Below are positions 45,793 through 56,264 of a stretch of 64,000 bases of DNA, piece by piece. The stretch is taken from contig CM046297.1 of assembly GCA_025267735.1 (NCBI GenBank), positions 34,870,011-34,934,010 of the forward strand, written 5' to 3'. This DNA comes from Mactra quadrangularis (taxonomy: Eukaryota > Mollusca > Bivalvia > Venerida > Mactridae). The notes beneath the pieces were generated by a model. The model did no database searches and was not told where the DNA came from. It saw only the letters and a program-made list of their open reading frames with translations. The position numbers and the translations under genes were made by a program. Within the stretch, counting starts at the first letter, position 1, and each line of letters starts with the position of its first letter.

Positions 45793-46119
45793 AGCCGCCC
45801 GGCTAGCTCAGTTGGTAGCACACAAGTCTACTGATCGAGGGGTTGTGGGTTTGATTCCCGGGCGGGGCATACTTTCGTGGAACTTGGTCATGAAATTATT
45901 TCTACGCCCATTCTTACTCCTACCAATGATTTTTAATTATGTAGGGCAGTTGTCAGTCACTGACGAAAGTATGCGCTTAGTAGTTGGTTAACAGCTAAAT
46001 CCAGAGATTTAGCCTTTCCAGGAGGAGTGAGTAGGTTGACTGACCGCCGTTATATGACCTATATAATGTGTTGCTTCGGCGTTAAACCAACAACCAAACC
46101 AAACAAACAAACAAACAAA
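45793..46119 (+). mobile_element. SINE family B, full-length, 12 bp target duplication
   Basis: The tRNA-like head GGCTAGCTCAGTTGGTAGC carries a good A box. The B box GGTTTGATTCCCGGGCGGG is part of the paired acceptor end. A body of about 200 bp follows, then a tail TTCGGCGTTAAACCAACAA and AAAC repeats. ACTTATAATCTA at 45781-45792 and 46120-46131 flanks it. The tail motif GGCGTTAA is shared with SINE A, suggesting related LINE recognition. Confidence 0.95.
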
Positions 46120-46416
46120 ACTTATAATCTATGACCACATTCCATTCTTGGTTCTTATATTTGTCGTAATGATGAAGCACTTTTAAAAATATAATTTGCT
46201 GAATCATGCAATTATAATCATGCAGTTGAATGTCACGTTAACTTTTAACTGTTTTAAATTACAAAAATTTATATTAGATATTATAAAAGTTGACCAGCAC
46301 TTTTAGAGGCATTCTTTATCTTAGTGATTAAATGAAAGAGGACATGCTCTGCTTAAATTGTATTTTGAGAATGGAGCCATTTCATCAAAGCAACAACATT
46401 ATTCGACAAACAATAA

Positions 46417-46674
46417 AACCCGGGTCGATAGCTCAGTTGGTAGCGCACCGGGATTTGGAATCTTGTGCCCGAGGGGGTGTTATACCCTTCCATGAAAATT
46501 TGACAATAATGTTGATTTTCCTCCATTGATTAGATAATATGGAGAAGTTTCCGGCCTTGTGGAAGGGTAGGTGAGTACTGGTTATAGACAATGGTCCAGG
46601 AAAGCTAGGTTAGGTGCGCTGGACGCCATAAAATGACCTAAATTGTGTTGACATGGCGTTAACTCCAATAAACA
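46417..46674 (+). mobile_element. SINE family A lacking its B box, 11 bp target duplication
   Basis: Head and A box are intact (GGTCGATAGCTCAGTTGG), but the sequence jumps from GCCCGAGGGGGT to GTTATACCCTTCC, removing GGTTCGAATCC and neighbours. Body and tail are normal. ACAAACAATAA at 46406-46416 and 46675-46685 flanks it. Confidence 0.95.
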
Positions 46675-47039
46675 ACAAACAATAATTATTAAAGTCTAAT
46701 TCTGTAACAAAATTCATGTATTTTGAAAATAATAGTCTTTGTGAAAATACAACCTGTTTTGAAATTTCTGGGAGTGGGTCCTGTCCCCCCCTCCCCTGAC
46801 TTTCCATAAAACTGCCATTGGAATAAGTCAACAGCCTCTATATGGTTTATTTTATCATCTATTTATGACCATATACCATTCACTAATTGTATTCTAGGAG
46901 TTTTGTTCTCCTATAAAATATATATATACTATCACTTTAACACCCAATTACTAGAATATCCAAACTACTTACCAGTCGTCCAAGTTAACTAGTAGGCCTA
47001 TAATAATGCTCTGTTGAATTACTGTAGAATTTTGTTATA

Positions 47040-47605
47040 CAGTTGAACCACTTCAATTAGACATTCGGGTACAATCGGTGACTGCCCTTGACCTCAATAA
47101 GACTCGTTCAATCCTCTTCCTGCATCAATATTCCAGCCCCACCAAGGATCCCTAATTTCTTGACCACCTTAAAGATAAGACAATGGGGCCTCTTCTCACA
47201 GACTGTTACCTAAGTCCAGCACTGCATATCTGAGTTTAAAATTATCAGAAAATTAGACCCCAAGAGAAAAATATGTATAGAGACAATTTGAAATGAACTG
47301 CAAAAAATGTGTCATTGCTTTTTGACTTCTCTTTGAAAGCATCATTTAGCAAAAATGTCAACCAGTTGTTTGGCTGAAAAAGTTTTCAAGGTTCTACCTA
47401 TACTTGAAAAAAATTAGGCAAATATTTCCGTACTTTGAAATAAGTGGTAACAAATTCTTAAATTGCTTAAGCTCTAATTCATTAGGATAAGTGTTCTGAG
47501 ACGACAGCTCATGTGAAAAATGCCACTCTCACTTAAAAATTGATGAAATTCCTCTTATCAGTTGTGAGGATTCATTAAGGTGTCATAGATATTGAGGTTC
47601 CACTG
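47040..47605. mobile_element. Possible pogo-like non-autonomous element
   Basis: Left end CAGTTGAACCACTTCAATTA after TA; right end reversed CAGTGGAACCTCAATATC. TA is present near both ends, though one base off on the right. The interior has no open transposase frame. Confidence 0.4.
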
Positions 47606-47817
47606 TTACTATGCCAACCAGGGTTCAGTGATGGTCAGTAAATTGTTCTATCCTTGGTTTTTATCCTGCAATAAAACTGTCCAACATTCAATTATGTCTT
47701 TAAAAACACTCTCCTAACAAACTGTTTGTTACTTTCCTGAAAATCTGAGTTTTTAATGATTCCATTGCCATGGCAACCAGGACAAAATTTCTGATGAAAG
47801 TTTTAATATCTTGTCAT

Positions 47818-48054
47818 TCATATGTGAAAAAAACACATGCTCTTTGACATGATCGTCAGCTTATTGTCCTGTTCTAGAAGGCTCATTAGCGTGGACATGC
47901 AATTTGTGTGAGAACCGGTGATAAGTTCTTCTGTTCTCTGTTCTCTGACCGCTTTTCTTTTCCTGGAAGTCAGTAGCTGATCATCTTTGCCATTTACAAT
48001 TGTTTGTATTGATCTAATATCTTCTTGGGTGTTCTTTTTTTTTGGCCTAACCAT
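47818..48054 (-). CDS. Hypothetical basic/coiled protein fragment, uncertain
   Basis: From an ATG at 48054 with a good context (ACAATGG) the minus strand encodes 78 residues. It begins MVRPKKKNTQEDIRSI and contains the basic stretch TSRKRKAVREQRTEEL and a leucine-bearing end MSTLMSLLEQDNKL. This is a plausible nuclear-localisation and short helical region. An upstream in-frame ATG at 48114 would add 20 less convincing residues. Composition is much more protein-like than other frames here. No family is recognised, and no splice partners or promoter are visible. It could be an exon, a decayed element ORF, or chance. Confidence 0.25.
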   Translation of the reverse strand: MVRPKKKNTQEDIRSIQTIVNGKDDQLLTSRKRKAVREQRTEELITGSHTNCMSTLMSLLEQDNKLTIMSKSMCFFHI

Positions 48055-48114
48055 TGTTAGTTTGCTTTTGAAAGATAAGTGTGAAAATGTTGTTACCCTT
48101 ATACTAGAATGCAC

Positions 48115-49730
48115 TTGAAGAGCCTTCTGAATCTGCTTGAGCTAACTTTTAATGCTGATTGAATGTCATGTTATATGACATTATATGACTATCTGAAACA
48201 CTTTGCTAGTATCTGAAACACATTTCAAGAATTTTGTATCATCCTGAACCAGCAGTTTTTCTTGGCATGTTTAAAGCTTTTTTATGACGGTTGCCTAATC
48301 AGACTGGTCCTTCTTTTAAAGGCTGGTTTTGTCATCAGTTTCCAATCACTGATTCAAGGATATGAAAATCGAACTCCTGAGTAAATGATAGTCACTCAAA
48401 GCAGCTATTAATGTCAAGCTTAAAGATGTCAAGTGAGAAAGAAAAAACAATCTATATGGAAATTTTTGTTGATTAATTTCATTTTATTAGATGAATATTA
48501 GTTTTCATGAGAAATGAGATGTTTGATTCATTTTGTGTTTTGAAATCAGCTTGGTTAGGTGTGATTGATTATTTGCATTGCTCTTAATACAAAGAATATG
48601 TTCTTGATTTTTAGCACTATAATAATAACACAACTTTTTGCATCTTCTAGCACTGATTAACTTAACTTTGCTTATTTATTGCTTACTGACTTTGTTGCTG
48701 ACTCCTCAGCCAATTGGTCAATTTTAGCCCGACTACAAAAATCCAACACATTACCTGAGCAGTTTCTGGTGGTCATTATGGTTTATGGTCAGTGTTGATT
48801 TTATTCAGCCACAGTGGCTCTTAATTATGAGAAAGAAGGCAGCTGCTTTGAGTTTAGTTGTGTGGTGTATGCCAAGAAAGATGGTGAAGGAAATTCACTC
48901 AATATGACTTATATTGACTAAAAAAGGGCAACAAAAATTTCACTAGTCCCAAAATTATATACACTGTTTTTGGAGTAGGGGAAATTAAGCCTCCTTTGGT
49001 AAATAGGGCATGCTGTCAATATTTAATTTTAGATTTGAGACACATGACCACTAGTGTCTGTAGGGAATACTGTGAACTTGATACCCCTATGAGAAGAGAC
49101 CCTTTTTTCCTTAATTGGAAAAAGGGGCTGAAAAGATTGTTGAAACAGCTGCTTTTAAAGTAATTAAAGGAAAAAGGGTCAAGTAATTGCTTTTAGTTAA
49201 AAAGCAACAGGATGCTCTTAGTAATGTTCTCTTTACTCTGGTCGACTGTGTCAATTTAAAAAGTGGTGGTAATTAGTTACTAATTACTGTTGATGCATGT
49301 TGCCTTGCATGAAAAGGCGTATGTTTCATGTTTACTTTTTACGTTTCATTGGTTTTTTGTCAACATGGATTGTCGTATATAAGGTCTAAACCATCTGCAC
49401 GTTTTGAACTTTTTGTCATTATTTGAACTTTCTGTGTCGTGTGCCCATCTGTAAACTTGGTTATTTTTGTTTTTTAATAAAAACAAAATTGATTTTTTCT
49501 GTACTTTTTGTTTTATTGATTGAAGAGAGTAGTTTGATGACCTTGACCTTTAAAAGATCATTTGCTCTTACCTTTTGCATAAAACTTTTAAAAAATCAAG
49601 AATTAGGGGTTTACATTGTGTTATGGCATTCAGAAGATCCCGGTGATGCTTTGCTAAGGACTCCATTAAGGTCCCATTAAATAGCCCTGTTCTTACATGA
49701 GTTTTAGTTTGCATGAATTTAGCATTTACA
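48115..49730. other. AT-rich non-coding sequence
   Basis: No gene or repeat family is recognised. Part lies in a short plus-strand frame (49423-49680) without protein-like composition. Confidence 0.4.
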
Positions 49731-49734
49731 GCTA

Positions 49735-49995
49735 TTACCCCTGGTCATTGGGCTACTGGTATCTATCTATCAATCTCCCTGGGGAGTCTTTTTACTCCGC
49801 TTATTAGTGCAGCCGACAAATTGGCGCAACAGAATTATACCACCCTCGCAGGTATCCATTTACACCTGGGTGGAGTGAAGCAATCGCAGGTAAATTTCTT
49901 GCTCAAGGAAATTAGCAGTGTCCCTGGTGGGATTCGAACCCATGACCTCTCTATCCCCAAGCGCGCGTCCTACCACTGGACCACTGCTCCTGCGA
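49735..49995 (-). mobile_element. SINE family C, best-preserved copy
   Basis: On the minus strand: GAGCAGTGGTCCAGTGGTAG (A-box region), GGGTTCGAATCCCACC (B box), GCTAATTTCCTTGAGCAAG, GTAAATGGATACCTGCGAGG, and a tail CCCAATGACCAGGGGTAATA. A plus-strand frame of 114 codons covering it is a by-product. No target duplication is clear. Confidence 0.9.
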
Positions 49996-51030
49996 TGTCT
50001 AAAAAATTATTTCTTCAATTATTAAAGGTACCAGGATCATTATGTAGTAATCTCTGAATAACAGACTAAGGATTCTTTTTTGATCCCTGGTAAAAACAGT
50101 AGGTCGTGTACCCCGACAATAAGAGTTTTTTCTTGTATTTAAAGTAATAAATTAAAAAGTTATCAACGCAGCCCAATCTGTTGCAATGTTATATTGATTT
50201 TATCAACATTTCTATTTTGACTTACAACCGTTCGCTAAAAAATGTAAATAATAACACAAAAGATTTCTTGAATGAAATTCAAAATTTTACAATCTTTAGG
50301 TTGAAATCAAACATTAGGTTCTTTGGTGGTCTCGTCAGTTTCAAAGTACAGATGTATCAGTGTTCCGCAAATTTGTCAAAATTTCTAACGTTTCAATAGA
50401 AAACGTGTTACGATTTAGTTTCTGGTTGACCGATACACAAATTGATGTTGCGTATTTTTACTGTTCCTTTTTACAAGGATGATGTATGATCACTGATTGT
50501 CTGAAAATTTGCGAAATGTTGTCAATCTTCGTTTTAAATGAAAGGCGGGTTTTAAATCATCGTCTCTTGAACTTCAATTGGGATGTAAAATGACAAAAAA
50601 ATGTGCGAATGGGTACCTCTATTATTTTCAAGTGGTTTTTCATCTTCAAATATGGACAATTGTGTTCTTGTATTTCATCCTATAATTACCTTCAAATTAA
50701 ACTCTTCAATGTATTGTCAATTGGTACGATCATCTCTGACTATGTTAGAAGGGCTTCGGGGCATTAATTCACGTCCCCGTATGGCCTGAGTCTTTCTCGT
50801 CAATTTGTCATGATTAATGCTGTTTTATGTATTATATTGAAAGTTTAAAAAGTATATCAAAAGTCCTGACCCATTCTGGATCACATTATGGGTTCTATTT
50901 CAATGATTTATGCAAAAAATGTATCTTATTTCAAAGGGGGTAAATGTCTCGACCAATGTTTTGATCACATTTTTGGATCATTTATTGAATGACTGATATT
51001 CTCTAATTTCAAACTAATAGGCAGATTTGT
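49996..51030. other. AT-rich non-coding sequence
   Basis: No features are recognised. Confidence 0.4.
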
Positions 51031-51240
51031 CAACTAGCCCAATTCATTGCGTTTTGTAGTTAAGTGTAAAAATATTATCTGGTCCAACTATATAAAAGAA
51101 ATAGTTTTCACCAGCCAGATTCTATTTTGAATTGTCCTGGTTAGGGCTAGTGGGTTAGAGTGATGGGCACTGACATCAACTAGCCAGACTCTATGAAATC
51201 AAGAATTTTCACTATCATTATCCAAAATCTGGTTGATAGA
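51031..51240. mobile_element. Family E element plus an adjacent second left arm
   Basis: CAACTAGCCCAATTCATTGC (51031) to a right edge that reversed reads CTCTAACCCACTAGCCCTAA. A second left arm CAACTAGCCAGACTCTATG starts at 51177. Confidence 0.6.
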
Positions 51241-51244
51241 ATAA

Positions 51245-51465
51245 GGCCACAACAAATTGATCATATGTTCTATGGATTCGCTCGTACCTTAATTTTGACC
51301 GTTTTTACAAAAAAATATTTTTATTTCCTTGCTCGCTCATAAAAATTTGGTCAAACCGCTATATAAAGCAAGTGAATAAAGACTTTTTATTTTTTTGTCT
51401 TGCTAGCTCGCCCCATTTTTTTTTTCAGAAAAATCCGTAGAACATATGATCAACTTGTTGTGGCC
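51245..51465. mobile_element. 221 bp MITE with 34 bp inverted ends
   Basis: Left end GGCCACAACAAATTGATCAT and right end reversed GGCCACAACAAGTTGATCAT match for about 34 bp with two mismatches. TAA lies on both sides (51242-51244, 51466-51468). Confidence 0.85.
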
Positions 51466-51468
51466 TAA

Positions 51469-53382
51469 AGCAATGAAGTTTTTTCAGTGTTTGACTCCTT
51501 TTAGCTGATACATATTTCAAAAGTCCGTTATGAAGTATTGCCAGTTTAAAAGGGTTGACCCCTTTCATTGAAAAGTCCCTTGTAGAATATTGTCTGTTTA
51601 ACTGGTACAAAGAATGTAGGGTTGAAAATATTGTTGTCTGATAATATTGTACGAAAATTTTGTTAATGACCATAAATGGTGTAAACATGTTGGAGGACTC
51701 TTTTAATGTTTGATTTGACCTGGTCAATATTCATTAATGGGCTTCGTTGTATAGTTTAAAGTACTTCTATACAAGAAAGAGCTCTACTCTCGAGATATTC
51801 TCGAGATAGGTCCCGTTCTCCGTGATTATTAACTTTTTATCAAAAATATTATACACTTAATATCAATTCAAGGGTAAAGGTGTCGGTCTTTTTATTGCAT
51901 TTATTACCAAATATGGTCAATTTGTCCTCTTTGATGCTTCAAAATTGTCTATAATAGGGGCATTTTGTTATGGTTATATAGTCCCATTTTTTACCTCATG
52001 TCGGGTCAGGCCCCTTTAATTAATTCACTAATGTGTCTTTATACTTGAACAAAGCTTGAGTAGATCTGTCGTCATATTTAGTCCCTTATATATGGATTTT
52101 ATGTTTGGTAAAACTTTATGCGAGACCTTTTAAGAGAATTTTTGTAAAACGTTAGGTCAATTTTGTTGACAATTAAACTAAGGATTTTGTACTCAAAAAC
52201 ATGTGCTCGTCTTTATGTCATTCAGTGTAGAAAAAAAATGTGAACGTATTTGAAAGTTGTGTCATTTTAGGAGAAAAAGAATAATTCATTTCAAATATTT
52301 GTTTATTTGTGAAATGGAGTATGTGCTATAGAGATATGCGTACTTATTACGAAATAGGGCCTTTTACCTTTTAAAGAGAATTTTAAAGAGATTGAATTGT
52401 GATGCAATGGAATTTGTTTGATTTAAAAAATTGAAAAAGGATAAAAGTGGGAGATTCTTTCTTTTGATTATATTTTTATATCTATGTCAAGGCTGTGGTA
52501 AAACTAATTGCTTGGTTGGGATGAGTTTATTTCTTTTTGGACTGAGTTTTAATTATTAAAGTTTGGTTGAAATTGAGTCTAAATGTTGGCGGTTGAAGGG
52601 GATTAACAGAGAAAAGTGGGATTTCATTTCTGATTTTGCGGATTGTAAAATTGATATATGTTTGGTATAAAACTTATATAACTATGGCACTTTTTGTTAT
52701 GATTTTTTTTCAAAGTTAAATTGGGTCATAGAGGACTAAAAAAGCAGATGAAAAAAATGTGACTGGACCATAGAAGGCTTATATTTGGTCTAAGAATGAA
52801 ATTCTATGAATTTAGTACTAAGGGCCTAGTATTTAAATGGTCTAATAATATTGAATGATTTGTAATGTAATACTTAAATGATGATAACATGTTTTTTAGA
52901 TTTATGTGCTTGTGACATATTTCCTTGACTTTTCGAACATTGGAAGCTAATAAGTGTTACATGTTTTTCAAATTTTTTACCAATTGGAATGTAATATTTG
53001 AACATTTTTGAAAGTTTTCACATTTTTATCCTTGATGTATCTTGTTAATATCAATTTATCAATTGCTTGTATTACATCGAAAAAAAATATTTTAATGTGA
53101 TTAATTTGGAAATTTGGAATTTTGATTATTATTCAATTTGATGGAAATTTTATGTTGAGTTTTGATTGGATATTAGTTTCGGATCATTTGTGCATCTATT
53201 ATTGTTATATAATGGAATTAATTCAATATTTGACTATAATGTTATTTTTGATTTGTGGTCTTAGTAAAACTGACTAATTCTATGGATTTATATTATTTCA
53301 ATTATTTAGTAATAGCTAATCTAGTGCTTCAAAAATCTAAGGAAAAGGTCTGATATATCACAAAAAAGTTTGGTATGTAAGC
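51469..53382. other. T/G-rich non-coding sequence
   Basis: No gene. CTCGAGATATT / CTCGAGATA is repeated near 51789-51807. The plus strand has a strong excess of T and G, as expected for a transcribed intron on this strand. Confidence 0.4.
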
Positions 53383-53628
53383 CTGTATCGCAGTTGGTAG
53401 GGCGCAAGGATTTTGAATGTAGTTTTCCGATGAGGGAACATGTTCAAATCCCACCTGGGGTGATTATACCCTTTCATGAAAATGTGACAATGTGATTTTT
53501 CTTCCATTAATAAGGTATATGGAGAAATTGTTGGCCATGTGGGATTCGAAACCTGTACCCCCTATGGGAAACTAGATTCAAAATACTGGGGCCCTACCAT
53601 CTGCGCTACAGATCTAGACCTGGGTTGT
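53383..53628. mobile_element. Head-to-head pair of SINE A fragments
   Basis: 53383-53540 is a plus-strand family A head and body (TCGCAGTTGGTAGG, GTTCAAATCCCACCTGGGG, TTATACCCTTTCATG) broken at GGCCATGTGG. From 53541 a minus-strand head begins at its B box (GGGATTCGAAACC) and ends with the A box (reversed GTAGCGCAGATGGTAGG). Confidence 0.8.
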
Positions 53629-53915
53629 AAAAAAAGTTTACTTTTAAAATCTTGAGATCACTAATACTGATTACAGCAAACTTGTACATGTAATCCATTG
53701 TTCATTAACCTTGTTGTTGTTGACTGGAGTTTGGCAACAGTCAGTGAAATATTTTTGTTGTTGTTCTGGTACAATGGAGACTGTTGTCTATGAATTATTG
53801 ATGTCTTGATTGCTGGTGTTTCTACTCAGAGTAGTCATTTTGTCCTTGTTTCTTGTTCTATCTGTGCTACATGTACAATGGTTCTAATGTTGTTGTTTTG
53901 AATCAATCTTAGTAT

Positions 53916-54492
53916 TTCTCATGTACAATTTATTCATTGTCGGCTTCATGCAACTCAACTTTAACACAGAGCTGGAGTTTAAAAGACTTTGGATTGCCCA
54001 TGATGACCTATATTTCAGAAAGGGCAACTTATTTATGCTAGCAAACATGTTGTTAACCCGGGTCCATAGCGCAGCTGGTAGCACGCCGGGATTTGGATAC
54101 TCGTGCCCGAGGGAGTGCGGGTTCGAATCCCGCCCGGGGAGGTTATACCCTTCCATGAAATTTTGACAATGTCAATTTTCCTCCATTGATTAGATAATAT
54201 GGAGAAGTTTCCGGCCTTGTGGAAGGGTAGGTGAGTACTGGTTATAGACAATGGTCCAGGGAAGCTAGGTTAGGTGCGCTGGACACCGTAAAATGATCGA
54301 AAAATTGTGTTGACACAGCGTTAACTCCAATAAATAAATATAAAAAAAGTAAATTCTCATGTACAATTTAGGCATTGTCGGCTTCATGCAACTCAACTTT
54401 AACACAGAGCTGGAGTTTAAAAGACTTTGGATTGCCCATAATGACCTATATTTCAGTAAGGGCAACTTATTTATGCTAGCAAACATGTTGTT
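53916..54492. repeat. 139 bp direct repeats flanking a SINE
   Basis: Copy 1 at 53916-54054 and copy 2 at 54354-54492, both running from TTCTCATGTACAATTTA to GCTAGCAAACATGTTGTT. They differ at four positions only. SINE A fills exactly the space between them. Confidence 0.95.
54055..54353 (+). mobile_element. SINE family A between 139 bp direct repeats
   Basis: AACCCGGGTCCATAGCGCAG, B box GGTTCGAATCCCGCCCGGGG, body, and tail GCGTTAACTCCAATAAATAA ending in an A-rich run. Junctions coincide with the edges of the 139 bp repeats. Confidence 0.95.
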
Positions 54493-54499
54493 TTGGCAA

Positions 54500-54660
54500 G
54501 TATTTGTTCTGGGTTTAATGCCGTGTCAACACAGTTTGGATTATATATGGCGTCCAGCTTACCAAACCTAGCTTTTCTGGACTCTATTACTAGTACTCTC
54601 CTACCTTTCACAAGTATGGAAATTTCTCCAAATACCTTAATTAATGGAGGAAAATTTACA
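54500..54660 (-). mobile_element. SINE family A, old 3' part, interrupted by a transposon
   Basis: Minus-strand family A body and tail (TTAATGCCGTGTCAACACAG, ATGGCGTCCAGC, AACCTAGCTTTTCTGGAC, TTAATGGAGGAAAATTTACA as read on the plus strand). It breaks at TA 54661-54662 and resumes at 56000 with ATTGTCAAAAATTTCCTGGA. The tRNA head is missing. Confidence 0.85.
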
Positions 54661-54662
54661 TA

Positions 54663-55997
54663 CTGTATAGCGGGTATTATCTGCGGGGGGTTTATTTTGG
54701 CTTTATTGGCGGAAAATGAAAATGCGCCAAATATAACACCGCGAATACAAATCTCCGCAGTATTAAGTCGCCGCCATATTGTTTACTAAGGGACATTACT
54801 CTTAATAAATTGTGTATTCATTAAAATGTGCATGTATCAACTCCCTAAAAATCAAGAATTATGTAGTGAATTTGGTGAGATTTATTATGTAAATGAACAA
54901 AATTTAGTATTTTGAATAACACAAAGGAATTGATTCAAGTTATGTATGTAGCAACGAAAATACAGACAGACAACACATTCATTCTTACAATTAGACGACA
55001 GGTTCCATCAAAACTCGGTTACGAAACTCGACGACGCTACCGCCATTTTGTTTACTTTAATAAACCCGTACGTCGGTCATTTCCGAATCTTCACGAGTTT
55101 AGTTCAAGCACTTATTTGATTGTCGTAAAAAACAAAGTCATCTTTAGTATTGCAATTAATTTAAGTCCTTGCTAGCAAACCGAAGACAAATTTCTCATCA
55201 CCTAATTTAACAAATTGAATAAAAAGAGCGCAGATAGTGCTTATGTAGCTTATTATTTATTGATTTTCAAAAGAAAACTATTGTCAAATTTCGTCACGTG
55301 ACAACGCTTTATAATTGATTTTGTCTGTTTAAAGACTACGTGTGTTGATTATACACTGTTTGTGACAAGCTTTTAATTATAAAATTTGTCGGATTTTGAC
55401 CAATGGATTCAGGTAAATTGGCGAGTTTTAAGAAGTGTGTGGCCGCAAACTTTAATAGCGATAACTTTTAACAAAGACAAAGGCGTTATCACCGACTATT
55501 AACAAACATACGAAAATTTTGATTGTTCATTACAACAAATTGGTATTATTATAAGACTCTCGCGAGTATGGCTTACTTATGCAATTTGTCGAACGATCAA
55601 TCAATCTTAGCGGCACCCAGGTAATATTATTTAACAAAAACATTCACAGTAAATGGCGATTCTTATCACATGATTAAACTTGTCCCGTCAATGCATTGTC
55701 ATAGAAATAGATAATCTGCTGTGTAAGCGTTGGTTTTTCACACGTCCGCTAAGATTATACAACTTTGGTGACACTTAGTTAATTCAAAAATTTGAAAAGT
55801 CGCGGTCGGTAGTGAACGCTTATACAGGTAAATTGACCTTTTAGTGTAAATGACAGAGTTATGTACCTTTGACCATCTTTCACCGGGAGGTTTAAAATTG
55901 GCGCTCAGAGTAATTTCCGCCAATATTTAGCATCGCCAATACAAAACTCTCTTGTTTACGCGAAATTTTTGCCCCGCAGAAATAACCCGCTATACAG
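54663..55997. mobile_element. 1.33 kb non-autonomous DNA transposon, TA target, inside a SINE
   Basis: Ends CTGTATAGCGGGTATTATCT and, reversed, CTGTATAGCGGGTTATTTCT, flanked by TA at 54661-54662 and 55998-55999. The outer parts also pair (GGCGGAAA, GCGCC). The interior contains two CCGCCAT(A/T)TTG sites (54769, 55038), a TCACGTGA palindrome near 55282, and two modules ending in CAG|GTAAATTG (55413, 55828). It is homologous in order to 21185-21560 of the other large transposon. No open transposase frame. Confidence 0.88.
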
Positions 55998-55999
55998 TA

Positions 56000-56068
56000 A
56001 TTGTCAAAAATTTCCTGGAAGGGTATTTGGCATGTAAAATATATAGCTGGTTGTCCAATAGTGTAGGT
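56000..56068. mobile_element. SINE A remnant joined to a family F fragment
   Basis: ATTGTCAAAAATTTCCTGGA and GGGTA (to 56025) continue the interrupted SINE. Then TTTGGCATGTAAAATATATA and GCTGGTTGTCCAA match the right part of family F at 22840-22880. Confidence 0.65.
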
Positions 56069-56264
56069 AAATTTCACTCAACCCTAAGTGGAGTATACAT
56101 TAGTTCTGCTGATTTAAATACTTGATATTTGTTTGATAATCCCAGAACATAGATATGTATATCTTTTTTATTGATAATGAATTCTGAATTACTGTTGGGC
56201 ATACTTTGCATAGTATTTAAATCAGTTGGGTTAATATGTGCCAATAATAGTTGACAGTTCATGT
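56069..56264. mobile_element. Family D inverted-arm element
   Basis: Left arm ACTCAACCCTAAGTGGAGTA, CTGATTTAAATACTTG; right arm AGTATTTAAATCAGTTGGGT and TTGACAGTTCATG, slightly extended by an insertion near 56240. Confidence 0.8.

Noticed and set aside
45793..45870. Functional tRNA gene
   Set aside because: The head pairs well, but a SINE body, tail and target duplication follow, so it is part of SINE B.
49713..50057. 114-codon plus-strand ORF containing PGGIRTHDLSIPKR-like residues
   Set aside because: It lies wholly over the minus-strand SINE family C copy and is the translation of its tRNA-like head in reverse.
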